DNA of 64,000 nucleotides from assembly GCF_023159225.1 (NCBI RefSeq), contig NC_063171.1, positions 34,627,378-34,691,377 on the forward strand, read 5' to 3'. How positions within the stretch are numbered: the stretch's first letter is position 1; each line of letters starts with the position of its first letter. The position numbers and the translations under genes were made by a program. Source of the DNA: Perognathus longimembris pacificus. Lineage: Eukaryota; Chordata; Mammalia; Rodentia; Heteromyidae. The notes below the pieces were generated by a model. The model ran no database searches, had not been told where the DNA came from, and saw only the letters and a program-made list of their open reading frames with translations. Of this stretch, positions 1 to 11,445 are shown in pieces.

Positions 1-35
1 GTTTGTTTGTTTGATTGTTTTGTTTAGTTTTGTTT
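1..35. repeat. GTTT-rich simple repeat
   Basis: Degenerate (GTTT)n at the window edge, directly in front of an L1 3' end. Confidence 0.7.
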
Positions 36-382
36 CTCCTGTATTCCCTTCCTGTGGTTGTACCCCCACTACCACTATATCTCATTCAAATACCCTGGAT
101 ACTGTTTATACGGTTATTAGAACTGGGGAAGGGAAAAGGAATATCAAAATTGAAAGACAAAGGACACAAAACTAAACCATTCCAAAAGCAATACTTACAA
201 AACCATTTGGTGTAAATCAACTTCACAACTCTTGAGGGGAGAGGGGAAGAGGGAGCTGGACGGGGCGCGGGGGGCGGGGGGCAGAAATGACAGAGGAGGT
301 AACAAGTTGAACAAGAAATGTACTCACTGCCTTACATATAAATCTCTAACTCCTCTCTACCACACTTTGACAATAAAAAAGT
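36..382 (+). mobile_element. L1 3'UTR fragment, 5'-truncated
   Basis: This matches the L1 3'UTR seen in five places in the window: the CCTTCCTGTGGTTGTAC start, the G-rich polypurine tract, GAAATGTAC, then TTTGACAATAAAAAA as the 3' end. It holds no ORF2 sequence, so it is a heavily truncated insertion. The polypurine tract at 232-300 has gained a very GC-rich burst (262-281) absent from the other copies. Confidence 0.85.
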
Positions 383-705
383 TTGATAAAAAAGAAGGCA
401 ATACCATTTTACATTTATTTATTAAGATGTATGCAAAAACTTTCCTGTCATCAACAAATTCATCTGAAAGCAGGATAGGTGGATTAATCTCAGAGAAAGA
501 CATTTTAAAACAAAGAGAAGCTGCTGTGATTAATTCATGTATTAAACAGACCTGTATTAAGATATAGTGTCACAGTTCAGAGTTCCAGAGCTCTTTCCTT
601 TCTTAATGGCATGTAGTTGATGGCATGTGGTACAAATTACGTCATGCTAGATTTAAGAAAGAAGATATTAATGCTGACATCTATTAAAGTAGACTCCCAT
701 TTATA
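383..705. other. No recognised feature
   Basis: AT-rich unique-looking sequence. I see no gene or repeat here. Confidence 0.5.
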
Positions 706-708
706 GTT

Positions 709-743
<35 letters not shown>

Positions 744-822
744 AGGGAGGGAGGGAAGAAAGGAAGGAGGGAGGAAAAAAGGGAGGGAAAGAGCGAGGGA
801 AGAAGGAAGAGAGAGAAAGAAA
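706..822. repeat. (TG)n followed by GA/GGAA-rich purine tract
   Basis: A short (TG)n run at 709-727 is followed by about 95 bases of almost pure purine on the plus strand. Open frames across it on both strands are low-complexity and not genes. Confidence 0.9.
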
Positions 823-1485
823 TGTATTGATGGTTCTTGGCCTCATTATTTTGCAAACCTTAGGAAACAATCTACCAAGTTTCACAAAGAAACTCCATTC
901 ATCAAGATGCACTGTACTCATAAACTCCTTTGTTAGATAGAACTTTTTTGCAAAACTACACACAAGCAAAAATAAAATCAAATTATTGATTGGTTGAAAC
1001 TGCATTGAACCAATGATTTACTTTAAATTGAATTATATATTGAATATTTCTCCACATTGAGATATCTTCTTTCCTAAATTTTAACAATTATTACTTTCTA
1101 CATAAAGTCCATGCATAGCTATTATGTCTTGATTATATCACTCTAAAACACATTTTAAGTCCTAAATTCCAATATTTGTGAACATGACAGTATTTAAAGG
1201 AGATTATTTGTTTATCAAATAAGTATTATTCATTAAGATGAGGACAAATTCAGAGTAGGCCTAAATCTAGCATAACTGGTGTCCCATAGGAAAAGTTATA
1301 AATACATAAACAGAAGACACTGTGACGAATCAGTGGTCAGAGTTGAGCTGCTATAAAACAAAGAATGCCTAGGGATGTCTGAATGGAGAATCAAAGAGGA
1401 TCCCCTCAACAAAAATTTAATAATGAGCATGGATGTTCCAGCACTTAATTTCAGACTTCAAGCATCTCAAACAAATAGAGAATCT
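823..1485. other. No recognised feature
   Basis: AT-rich, no coding signal and no repeat that I can name. Confidence 0.5.
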
Positions 1486-1765
1486 TTCTTTTTTTTTTTT
1501 TTTTACCAATTAACAGTACATCTTGATCAATGTCACCCTTTTAACATTCTCACCCATCCCTCCCCTACTTCTTAATTTTGTAGAATATATATAGGATTCT
1601 TGACTACATTTCTCCCTCTTCTCCTGGTATTGCTTTCAAACTACCTATTTTGTGGCACTCCTTGTTGGCTTCATTCCTAAGAAGCTTGCCATTTTTGTTG
1701 TTATCTCAAATGGTATCTTTCTTACTTTTACAGTGTTTTAACTACCCATGTATCGTAAATAAAAA
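1486..1765 (-). mobile_element. Old L1 3'UTR fragment
   Basis: Starts with a T-run (reverse-complement poly(A)). It continues with a block (ATCTTGATCAATGTCACCC, CATTCTCACCCATCCCTCCC, TTAATTTTGT) that recurs at 20.2, 23.3 and 48.0 kb. I read these as reverse-complement 3' ends of an older L1 family than the one at 5.3 kb. Confidence 0.65.
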
Positions 1766-1999
1766 ATCCTTTGGATTGTTTTATTGATTTGGTTTTTTAT
1801 TACTTGAGTAATTTTCAGATTTTTCTGGGACTTGTGTATTTATGAATTGAACAGAATTTTGGTTCTTTTTCCTTTTGGATACTTCTATAATTTATTTTTC
1901 TAATTTTGTGTATTGGTTAGGACTTTCAGAACAAGATTGGATTGTTAGAGTGATAGCAGGAATAGGTATACATGTATTTTCAGATTTAAAATAATATTT

Positions 2000-2105
2000 T
2001 TTCATTTTTATATAGAGTTTATTGAATATCATAATGCATATGTTCACCCTTCCTCCCTCCACTCCTGTGCCAACAAAAATTATCAACACAATATCATCAA
2101 TAAAA
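2000..2105 (-). mobile_element. Possible old L1 3'-end fragment
   Basis: Short piece with the 'TCACCCTTCCTCCCTCC' and 'ATCATCAAT' style of the old L1 3' ends, in reverse orientation. Too short and diverged for a firm call. Confidence 0.4.
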
Positions 2106-2465
2106 AATAAGTTTTAATAGTTCACTTTAAGATAGAACACTGTAGAAGATTTTTTGTAAATGTCTTTCTTCAGATATAGAGACATTTAAAAATTTTTACT
2201 CAAATAATTCATCAGCAGCAAAGGATGAATTTCTACCAAATATTTTTCTGCACCTAACAGATGCTAATAGCATACATTTTATTAATTCCTTAGTAAAAAT
2301 AAAATATACTGAAAGTATTGCATCACTTAGAATCTCAAATAAAATTAACTAATCCTGATGTGTTCATCTTTTTCATCTGTGAAGTTCATTTTGCAAATAC
2401 TTTTTAACATTTTAGCTTCTTTTCCATCTGTGAGATTTCCCTGCAATTACTGTATATGTTTTTCT
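2106..2465. other. No recognised feature
   Basis: AT-rich sequence with no gene or identifiable repeat. Confidence 0.5.
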
Positions 2466-2666
2466 TTTTACTTTTTTGCCAGTCCTGGCACTTGAACTTA
2501 GGCATTGGGCACTGTTCTTGAGCTTCTTTTGCTCAAAGCTAGCACTCTATCACTTGAGTCACAGCATCACTTTGGCTTTTTCTGTTTATGTGGTACTGAG
2601 GAATCAAACCCTGGGCTTCATGCATGCTACGCAAGCACTTTACTACTAAGCCACATTCCCAGCCCT
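2466..2666 (-). mobile_element. IDL-Geo-like dimeric SINE, diverged
   Basis: Reverse complement of the standard dimer. It begins with a T-rich tail, then GCCAGTCCTGG, the right monomer, and the ID-like left monomer ending ATTCCCAGCCC. It is more diverged from the consensus than the copies at 12.7, 14.4 or 51.9 kb, so it is probably an older insertion. Confidence 0.85.
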
Positions 2667-3229
2667 ATTGTATATTTTTGTAAGTGTTATTAGTATCAAC
2701 ATTGTTATAGCATTGTCACAAAATGAATTGAAAATATGTTAACTATTTTTAATTCATTCCAAAAAGAAAAATCCATATGGGTAAGACAAGCCCATCCCTT
2801 GAATGTAATAGAGTTCACCATTAGTACTTACCTGAGGTTGATTTAATTTGGCTAGTGATTAATGGGTTCCTGGGGTTCTTGACTCTTTATGAGCCAGTCA
2901 TTTACTCTTTTACTTTAAAAAAATTTTTTCTTATGTTCTCAGATATTGTGCAATATATAATATTTAACATTATGAAATCTCTAATGTGGTTTTTTTTATA
3001 CATCACTTTTTCTTAATATCTGATTATACTTTCTCTGGAAATCAATCACTAAAGAGTTTGGACTATTTTATTAGCCTTTATAAAAATAACAAATGTTTGG
3101 TTTTATGATTTTCTTTATCATACAACTTTTCTTTTTGGTTTATTTCTATCTTTATGATTTCTTCATTTTTCTTGTCCTTTATCTAGTTCTCATTTTGTCT
3201 GAAATTGGATGTTAAAAATCACATTTTTT
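2667..3229. other. No recognised feature
   Basis: AT-rich, nothing recognisable. Confidence 0.5.
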
Positions 3230-3525
3230 ATTATTGATTTACTTTATCTGTCATGACACTTGAACTCAGGAGCTGGAACTTGGTAGATGAATGCTTCCCA
3301 ACTCAACCATGCCTCTAGACCTCTCTGTTTTTCAGATAGTGTCTCAGGTTTTTGCCCAGGATGACCTTGGAATAAATCCTCCTACTGATGTCTGCCCTGG
3401 CACTGGGATTATAGGTCTGAATTGCATCTCATTTGGCTTACTTGTTGAAATAGTTTCTCATGGCTGGTCCCAATCTCTGACTCCTGAGTAACTGGGATTC
3501 CTAAATGAAAGCCATTGTAGCCAGC
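3230..3525 (-). mobile_element. Old composite SINE (ID-like plus B1/7SL-like)
   Basis: Reverse-strand sequence contains two degenerate 7SL-type signatures ('TGGCACTGGGATTATAGG' and 'CTCCTGAGTAACTGGGATT') downstream of an ID-like piece. A related arrangement occurs at 56.1-56.4 kb. Boundaries are approximate. Confidence 0.5.
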
Positions 3526-4665
3526 AAATGTTCTTATTTTTCACTACAAAGCTTTTAACTAATAAACTTGCTAAATAATTCTTCAACTTAATTATGCAAA
3601 TTTTTATGCATACTGTTTCCATAATTAATTTGAAGTTGATTTTGCTTCTATTATAATTTTCCCTTTGAGTCATTTTCTGAATTATCAAATGAACTTTATA
3701 TTCATTTGCAACTTAATTATATTATTCAATTGCTTTTAGTCTTTATGAAAACAATCCATTGACATTTCTTGGGATTCATTTTATATCCTGACACATGATA
3801 CATTTGGTAGATTTTCCAAGACACTTTAAAATAAACCTTTGTTCTTCAACTGTGCATTTAAAGTTGAGTTTATAAATTGTGTCATGGAAATTATCTAAGT
3901 TCTTTCTGATTCATTTTATGATCAATTAATTACTAAGAGAAGGGATGTTCTTCCACAATGGAGCAACTGGTATCATACAAATCCTCCTGCAAATATTGTA
4001 GAACTATAGAATGTAGTAGAAATAAAAAGTAGTGAATGCTATCACAAGGTGACACAGGAACAGCAGGCTGAGATACTAGAGTGAAGGAAAGTGCATTGGC
4101 TTCCTCCATCTGTCTATCACATATTACCCTAGAAAATTTGCTAACCAGGATTTGTAATAAATTCCCCAAAGATAATGGAAAACTGGAATTTGCAACAGTA
4201 TCTCTGAGCTGAAGAATGAAAATGGGACAACTAGGACTTGAATATCCCATCTCTATGACCAAAAATACTATAGAGAAATGATTGTGAAGTTCTACATCCA
4301 AACTCTCCTGAAACAAGAATCAATTCCTGTGCTGCACACTGAAAGAACATAGACTAAAAATCAACACCACATCCTGCATCTGCTAAAGTTGAATTTTTTT
4401 AACATTGTTGGAGATAAAAGTAATATTATGTCATAGTTAAAGTTTGTGTAAGTAAAGCTAATGATAGAATTTTTCCAATATTTTTGGTCACACTTTTGTG
4501 GCTTCATTTGCCGTTACAACTCTGACTCACTTGGAAATTATCTTAGCAGAAGATCCATAATAGACTTTGGTTTGCCATCTGGCTCTCCATTTGCCTCCAA
4601 AACATTTAGTTAATAGTTAACTTTTCTTACCGACTTGAGATGCTGCTTTTGTTGTAAACAAAATG
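3526..4665. other. No recognised feature; longest ORF unsupported
   Basis: No repeat identified. A minus-strand open frame of 127 codons lies at 3933-4316, but it resembles no family I know, has no splice or promoter context and is within chance length for AT-rich DNA. Confidence 0.45.
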
Positions 4666-4872
4666 AGTGTCTTTGGTGGTGGTGGGGGCATTCCTGGGGC
4701 TTGAACTCAGGACCTGGGTGCCATCTGTGAGCTGTTTTTGTTCAAGCCTAGCATTCTTCCTCAGATCAACTAGTGGTTTTTATTTATATTTTTGGTGGTT
4801 AATTGGAGATAAGAATCTCACAGGTCTTTCCTGATGTGACTGGCTCCAAACTATGATCTTCAGTATTGTTTC
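4666..4872 (-). mobile_element. 7SL/B1-headed SINE with Geo-type right monomer
   Basis: Reverse complement of the second SINE class. The right monomer (GGGGCTTGAACTCAGGACC) comes first, then the linker TGGTGGTTAATTGGAGATAAG, then a degraded 7SL-like head. The tail has decayed to a GGT-rich run. Confidence 0.75.
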
Positions 4873-4889
4873 CCATTGTAATGAATAAT

Positions 4890-5265
4890 GACACAATTTG
4901 CCCAATTATGTAGGCTAAAACTTGTCTTCACCCTCCATTTCTCTGTCCTCTATACTTTGAACTCGTTTCTTCCATAAATTCCTTCTATTTGGGTCTCCCT
5001 CAGAAACAGACACAGGATCTGACCATTTTCATCACTTCTACTGTTATCTTGTGCCCAAGCTATTAGCAAGTCCATTTAACTATCCCCTCAGCTTCCATTC
5101 TTGCCCCCCTTTTATAATTAACCCTAATCTAATCTTCACACTGCAGTCTGAATGGTATTTTTATAAAACATAAATTAGCAGACAGCTTTTTAATTGCTTC
5201 CTAACATGCTTAGAATTAAATCTAAAGTCTTTATCATAACCCTGTATGATTGAATGCTCACCTTC
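4890..5265 (+). mobile_element. L2-like ancient LINE 3' segment, part 1
   Basis: Pyrimidine-rich text with the typical L2 flow: CTGTTATCTTGTGCCCAAGC, CACTGCAGTCTGAATGG, AATTGCTTCCTAACATGC, then AAATCTAAAGTCTTTATC. It is broken at 5266 by a younger L1 and resumes at 6732. Family assignment is from memory of L2 consensus features. Confidence 0.6.
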
Positions 5266-5277
5266 TAAACAGTCTTT
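5266..5277. repeat. Target-site duplication, left copy
   Basis: TAAACAGTCTTT, matching TAAACATTCTTT at 6720-6731 with 11 of 12 bases. It delimits the L1 insertion between them. Confidence 0.75.
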
Positions 5278-5789
5278 CTTTTTTTTAAAATTTTTATTGT
5301 CAAACTGATGTACAGAGAGGTTACAGTTTCATACATTAGGCATTGGATACATTTCTTGTACTGTTTGTTACCTCCTCCCTCATTCCCCCCTTCCTCTTCC
5401 CCTTCCCCCCCCCCATGAGTTGTTCAGTTCATTTACACCACACAGTTTTGCAAGTATTGCTATTGTAGTCGTTTGTCTTTTTTACCTGGAGTCTCTCGAT
5501 TTTGGCATTCCCTTTCAGTTTTCTAGTTCTAATACCAGTATACACAGTTTCCAATGTACTCAGATAAGATACAGAGATAGTTCAGGTACAACCACAGGAA
5601 GGGGATACAAGAAGTTCATCAATAATAGAAGCTACGGTTACATATAGCACGTTGAAAGTAGTTACAACAGTGATATAAAAATCGTTTCTATAACATGGAG
5701 TTCATTTCACTTAGCATCATCTTTTGTGTTCATAAGGGTATAGCTATTAGGCGCTTGTGATCCTCTGCTGTGACTTGCCTAAACCTGTG

Positions 5790-6230
5790 CTAATTATTCC
5801 CTATAAGGGAGACCATAGAGTCCATGTTTCTTTGGGTTTGGCTCACTTCACTTAGTATAATTTTTTCCAAGTCCTTCCATTTCCTAACGAATGGGGCAAT
5901 GCCATTCTTTCTGATAGAGGCATAAAATTCCATTGTGTATATGTACCACATTTTCCTGATCCATTCGTCTACTGAGGGGAATCTGGGTTGGTTCCAAATT
6001 CTAGCTATGACAAATTGTGCTGCGATGAACGTTGTTGTGCTGGTGGCTTTAGTGTATTCTTGTTTGTGGTCTTTTGGGTAGATGCCCAAAAGTGGGGCTG
6101 CTGGGTCATAGGGTAGCTCTATGTTTAGCCTTCTGAGGAATCTCCATACTGCTTTCCAGAGTGGCTGAACCAGTTTACATTCCCACCAACAATGAAGTAG
6201 GGTTCCCTTTTGGCCACATCCCCTCCAACA
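5790..6230 (-). pseudogene. L1 ORF2p C-terminal fragment
   Basis: The minus-strand translation carries the end of L1 ORF2p: a GIYPKDHKQEYTKATSTT segment, FIAAQFVIARIWNQP, MWYIYTMEFYASIRKNGIA, and a terminal SLIGNN before the stop. This is the region after the Cys-rich motif. It is separated from the rest of ORF2 by the inversion and cannot encode a working protein. Confidence 0.9.
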
Positions 6231-6231
6231 T

Positions 6232-6719
6232 TTAAAACAGATACCCTGAAAACACTAAAGGAAGGAATAGGAGAAACACTTGGGCTCCTTGGCACAGGAC
6301 GGAACTTCCTTAACAAAGACCCAGAAATGCTACAAATCAAAGAAAGGATGGACAAATGGGACTGCATCAAACTGCAGAGCTTCTGCAGGGCAAAGGACAT
6401 AACTCACAAGATAAACAGAAGGCCCACAGATTGGGAAAAGATCTTTACCAGCCATACAATGGACAAAGGTCTCATATCTAAAATATATGCAGAACTAAAA
6501 AAATTACATTCCTCCAAAACAAAACTGCAAAGAACCAATAGCCCCCTCAAAAAGTGGGCTAAAGACTTAAAAAGACTTCTCTGATGAGGAAATGAGAATG
6601 GCCAAGAGACATATGAAAAAGTGTTCTACATCACTGACCATAAAAGAAATGCAAATCAAAACAACATTGAGATTCCATCTCACCCCAGTAAGAATGTCCT
6701 ATATCAAGAAAACTAACAG
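6232..6719 (+). pseudogene. Inverted L1 ORF2p segment
   Basis: The plus-strand frame from about 6210 reads through ORF2p residues just upstream of the Cys-rich domain ([51 protein letters not shown]). A frameshift near 6575-6585 interrupts it, then [17 protein letters not shown] continues in another frame to the breakpoint. It has no start and is not a gene. Confidence 0.88.
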
Positions 6720-6731
6720 TAAACATTCTTT
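6720..6731. repeat. Target-site duplication, right copy
   Basis: TAAACATTCTTT, partner of 5266-5277. The TAAA is shared with the L1 sequence at the breakpoint, so the exact edge is ambiguous by up to four bases. Confidence 0.75.
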
Positions 6732-6975
6732 TAAGATTTATCTGTCCTTTCTATTTTAAATACCCCCTGCCCAAAATATCTGTCTCTGTCCCTTCCTCCC
6801 TCCCCCTATACACTCTGTATGTGTATATGTTAAATATTCCAGGCATTCTTTTCATTAAGCTTTTGTAATTGCTATTCTTTTACCTGCTTTTTTTTCTGTC
6901 ACATTTTGTTCACTAACTTATACCCTAAGCTCAATTTTTCTTCAAATATTCACTTCTTAGACGAGTGTCATATTC
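6732..6975 (+). mobile_element. L2-like ancient LINE 3' segment, part 2
   Basis: Continues the pyrimidine-rich L2-like text of 4890-5265 (TATTCCAGGCATTC, TTTTACCTGC, ATTCACTTCTTAGACGAG), so the L1 landed inside it. Confidence 0.5.
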
Positions 6976-8825
6976 TGTTCACTAAGTGTGCTTTATTGCT
7001 TTTTCATTTTTGCAAGAAATTACAGGTGCCTAAGGTGGCATACATTCACACAATATAAATATTACTGTTGGTTTTACCTTGTTGCATCTGACACTCAAAG
7101 ATACTTCAAATCATGACACTAAATATTCTGTTGAAATCCTTGTGTTTTATCTTTGAGTGCCTGGGTTCTACTTTCCAGTAGGGAGCATGAAAAAATGAGT
7201 CTGAGATGCATTTCCCTGGCTTGTTCTCTATGATCATATTTCCACAGCTTCCTTTATTACATGGTCCTGACAAACACCCCTCTTCACCCACTTCTTCAAA
7301 TTCTGGAGGATGAGTATTGAGCTCATTTGCTTCTAGCATAGATCAAGCTTTTTTCTCCTTCTTTCAGCTAATGTAAAATGGAGAGAGTATTCATTTCATT
7401 TGATTTTCAAAAGCTGTTGGCTGCAGTTCTGGTGCAGTACCACAATACTACTGTACTCTGAGAAATAAATTCCTTGAACATAAACTTTTGAATTCATTTG
7501 GGAGAATACATTTAACATGATTCAAGCATATAACAAAAATGCCAGTGGCAGACCCGAAACAACATGCAATTGGAATAGCGAGGTAAGAAGAACTTCTTCA
7601 TGAGAGCATCCATGTATATCTGTGAAAGATAAACACAACTAGCTCTTGAAAATACTAATAGCCTTGTTTTTTAAATTCCATATTCCCCATAAAAACTTCT
7701 GATTATTACATGGCTTAAAACTTATCCTGAGCCTTTGTGAAGGGACTGTTACTGTTTGGAGAATACCTTGATAAGGTGGAGCTTGTAGGAGAGATTTTGG
7801 AATCATGAGTTGATTTTAAAAAAGAACAAGAAGCTAAATTTATGTCCAACAATAAAGAGATTGAGGGTTATCTTTATTGCCAATATTCTGTTTTCATTCT
7901 TTTGGTAGAAGAATATATATTCATGTATCTCTGATATGTTATTCAAAATCCATGAAATATTCATCAATAAAAACACAATAAACTAAAATTTTGATTGGAG
8001 AAAATATACAAAAGGGAAGAGATTAGAAAGCTTTATTACGTAGCTTGATGGGGGCAAATAATGTTTAGGAACATGAATATTTAATGTAAGATTAAGTTTC
8101 ATGTATTCCTTAATTGAAGACTTCCACTCAATTTAGTAAAGTCTTTTGATACATTACTTTTGCCCTTTGGACTTGTGAATGTTTGTATGTGACTTGGTTT
8201 ATAGTATTTGTGTTTGTATGTATGAGATATATTCAAGAATGAGAGATTGTGTTCCATTCTGACTGGTTTGTGAGGGAGGAAAAGAGTGATGTGCAAGTAG
8301 CCAGTGAGAAAACAAATCAGGACATTAAATTCATGATTATCTTTAAGAAGTTATGATGCCCAGAAAAAACAAACAGGGATGCCATATTTCTGCTTTCATG
8401 ACATTTTGACCTTGTAGAACATAAATGCTTGCTCCAGTGAGCATTTGCATGCATGAATTGGCATTTTATTTGCAAATGTAAGCCTCCTGTGAATTCTTTA
8501 CAATTTAGTTCTATGAACTGAAGTGACCCAGACCACTGGCCAAGTCTTCTTTGCACCTATAAAGCTGAGATTCCTGTCTAAACTCAACTGAATTTATGAT
8601 ACACCTTTTAGTAGATAGTTTCATGGAGAATCCTTACTTCCGCCTTGCATTAGCTTACTACATGGCTAGTATTTATTTGCTTCCTCTCTCTTTTCAGTCA
8701 TCTTCCCATTATAAAAGCCCTATGGATCATTACATCATACTGACCTTTCCTTTAATAATCTTCACTCTTCTAGAATGGTCTACAAATCTGATGATGCCCA
8801 GGGTCCTCAATGGTTGACAACCTTA
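6976..8825. other. No recognised feature
   Basis: About 1.8 kb of AT-rich single-copy-looking sequence. Short ORFs up to 79 codons are chance frames. I see no exon, RNA gene or repeat. Confidence 0.45.
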
Positions 8826-8829
8826 TCAG

Positions 8830-8965
8830 TGACCTCAGTCCAGTAATTTAGTCTTTCTACACTTGTTTCTATTTCTGTAAAGTGGAGTTCATAACAATAG
8901 TAACATGAAGGCTGCAATAATCACATGTGATCACATTTATCAAAATGCTTATCACTTTGTCAAGA
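8830..8965 (+). mobile_element. MIR-like ancient SINE fragment
   Basis: TTCTATTTCTGTAAAGTGGA and the following AACAATAGTAACATGAAGG echo the MIR core ('CTCATCTGTAAAATGGGGATAATAATAG'). Assignment is from memory of the consensus, and the copy is diverged. Confidence 0.5.
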
Positions 8966-10412
8966 ATGTCGGCCTTAAAGAAATTCCAACTCATCTTGTT
9001 ATTAAAGGATTCTGATGGCCCTCATCACCAACTGTTCTCTCATAATAAGGCAGCATTTTCACTGCAGTGGGATGGCCAGCCAAATGAAGTGAGGAATTAC
9101 TGACCCTGCTGCTGTTGGGGATGAATGACAATTCTCTATTGATTTGGCCTTTGTTGGCTCCAATAACAAGTATACACATTCTCCACAAAAACATCTTGTC
9201 CTCTCTATTTCCACAGGAAGAGACCATAGAAATGTTGGACTAACGTTCACCATTAGCTATGAATGGTAATATACCAGCAAGGAGAAGGATACAAAGCTGT
9301 TGGTTCTGTAGTAGCATATTGATTTCTAGATACTAGGCAGACTTTAAACTGGCAAAAATTAAATTGAATTCACCAGGATAAATGCCACCATATGAAAATT
9401 TTAGAAGCTTATTCTTTTCTAAAGAAAAAAAAACTCTCTCATTTGTCTTGTATGATTAAACATTCACATTGCCAGCACCCATTTTTGAGACATTTTCATT
9501 TTTAAATATTTCACCATCTGAGCACACTTACTTTTCCTCCCAGTCTGCTACAATCTTTTCTCTTAAGTATGGATTGCAACTCAGACCACAATCAGAGTTC
9601 CCTTCTTATTAGCTTCAACCTAGTCTATAATCTAGAATCAGCACAATTTGATGTTAAAATTGCTGTGGGCATAAAATAAAGAACACTTTGCTATAAAACT
9701 TAACAGAGGAAAATGGAGAATGTCAGTACAAAGTAATGACCCACAAATGCCTAAATCTGTTTCTCTAAGATCGAATACACTGCATAGGTCAAGAAAATAA
9801 AGCAACCTCTGAGCTTCAGTTTCCTCTTTTTTAAAAAATGTAAACACTACCTTGATTTACTAACTTTACAGGACTAAAGTCTATATGAACATGTACTTGA
9901 TTAGCAGTATTGATATTCTGGTTCCCTTTAGATCTTTGGTTCAGTTTTGTTCAAATAAAGCTCAAAGGGGACAAACCAATTTAGAAAAGCAAAGCTGTAC
10001 TTCTGTGGTAATATTTCTATACATTTGTGGTCAAGTGCAAGAATGACAGGCAGGAAGTGTTTCATTTGGCAAATCAGATCCCTCAAACCAATGTTTTATT
10101 TGAATAAAGAGAAGTAGAAAATTCCTGAAGAAAGCATGTAGCTCTTCTGTTCCTTTCCAGCTTAAGGAGGGAATCAGCTTAAGTTCTGGCAGAGTTAACT
10201 AGACATATTTAAGTTTTCCAAAATGAATATTATTTCTTTCAGAACATGTGATCTCTACCTAAAAATTTTCAGACTACAACAGTAAAAGTTGTTTGTGGTA
10301 ATTACCAAAGGTCCACATGTGTTTATGGTTTTACAAATAACTTATGTTTTTCTATGTTTGTTTTCCTTATAAAAGAGAAATAATAAAAACAAACAAACAA
10401 CAACAAAATCCT
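8966..10412. other. No recognised feature
   Basis: AT-rich. Overlapping minus-strand frames at 8991-9253 are short and without family resemblance. Confidence 0.45.
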
Positions 10413-10627
10413 GGGCTGGGAATATGGTCTAGTGGCAAGAGTGCTTGCCTTGTATATGTGAGGCCCTGGGTTCAATTCCTTAGCACCACATATACAGAAA
10501 ATGGCCAGAAGGGGGGTTGTGGCTCAAGTGGCAGAGTGCTAGCCTTGAGCAAAAATGAAGCCAGGGACAGTACTCAGGCCCTGAGTTCACTGCCTAGGAC
10601 TGGCCAAAAAAAAAAAAAAAAAAAAAA
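10413..10627 (+). mobile_element. IDL-Geo-like dimeric SINE
   Basis: Full dimer with poly(A). The left monomer starts GGGCTGGGAATATGG and has the B-box-like GGTTCAATTCC. The right monomer runs from GTGGCTCAAGTGGCAGAG to GACTGGCC, followed by an A-tail of about 23 bases. Confidence 0.92.
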
Positions 10628-10757
10628 TCCAGCCAGATGCAGTAGAGCTGGCCTCTAATCTCACCAGGAGACTGAGACAGGATGATAGCAAGTTCGTTGT
10701 CCATCTGAGTTATATTGTGAGAGCCTGTCTCAAACAGACAAACACAGATAAAAAAAT
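10628..10757 (+). mobile_element. B1-like (7SL-derived) SINE, old
   Basis: CCAGGAGACTGAGACAGGATGA followed by AGAGCCTGTCTCAAACAGAC is the 3' half of a 7SL/B1 element. It is abutted directly by the younger dimeric SINE's A-tail. Confidence 0.7.
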
Positions 10758-10794
10758 TAAAAATGAAAAGCATACAATAAAGATATAAATAATC

Positions 10795-10872
10795 TTTCTG
10801 CCTCCCTTCTTCTTTCCTTCCTCTCTTCCTCCCTGCCTTTTTTCCTCCCTCTTTCTTTACTCTTTTTCTTCA
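10795..10872. repeat. Polypyrimidine (CTTT/CCTT) tract
   Basis: About 75 bases almost purely C and T on the plus strand. Confidence 0.85.
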
Positions 10873-11445
10873 GAACACCAACAGACATTTTTGTAATCTC
10901 CAAAATATGAATGATAATAATGAAAATAGTAAAAAGTGATCATTAAAAATGCGTATGTGAGCTTCTCAGCCTAGTTTAGGAGACAATAATAACAGTTAAG
11001 TATAGCAATAAAGATAAGCGATTGCCTTCAGAGAATACAGCTAACTTAGGTATTACATCCTTAACATGAAGAAGATGAATCTTGACAAAAAGAAACATCA
11101 CAAACAAAGCAATGGATTTACAAAGCTAGGCTAGTTCTACTCTGTTTCAGAGAAATGATTTGGAGATGTCTTTTGACTTTAACAGCATAGCTGATGAACT
11201 CTTTTATCTCATGCGGCAAATATTTGTTCACACTCTTCTCATGCCATGTGTCGTTGTAAGCCTAAAATGTGACCTCAACTTGCAATTTTTGACCAGTTGA
11301 CTTTCTCTGCTTCATTCTCTTCACACAACCTTATATTCACCCCAAGGTATTGAAGATGGGTCTGTCCTAAGACCAGGGGTTGGTAGTATGTGGAGATGAG
11401 TAACATTTTATAGTTTCCTAGAGAGGAAAATACGGGAAATGAGTT
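10873..11445. other. No recognised feature
   Basis: No gene or named repeat seen. Confidence 0.5.

Larger units (their letters stand above)
5278..6719 (-). mobile_element. L1 insertion with 5' inversion (twin-primed)
   Basis: The left half (5278 to about 6231) is a minus-strand L1 3' end: reverse-complement poly(A), 3'UTR with polypurine tract, and the ORF2 C-terminal region with its stop at about 5790. The right half (about 6232-6719) is plus-strand ORF2 from immediately upstream in the element. The two halves are contiguous in L1 coordinates: the right half stops at AACTAACAGTAAA and the left half begins at ATGTTGG. Inversion at this point inside a single TSD is the classic product of twin priming during target-primed reverse transcription. 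Both ORF2 parts are non-functional fragments. The element interrupts an L2-like relic. Confidence 0.9.

Noticed and set aside
3933..4316. 127-codon minus-strand frame
   Set aside because: No recognisable domain, splice signals or promoter. Length is within chance for many frames in 64 kb.
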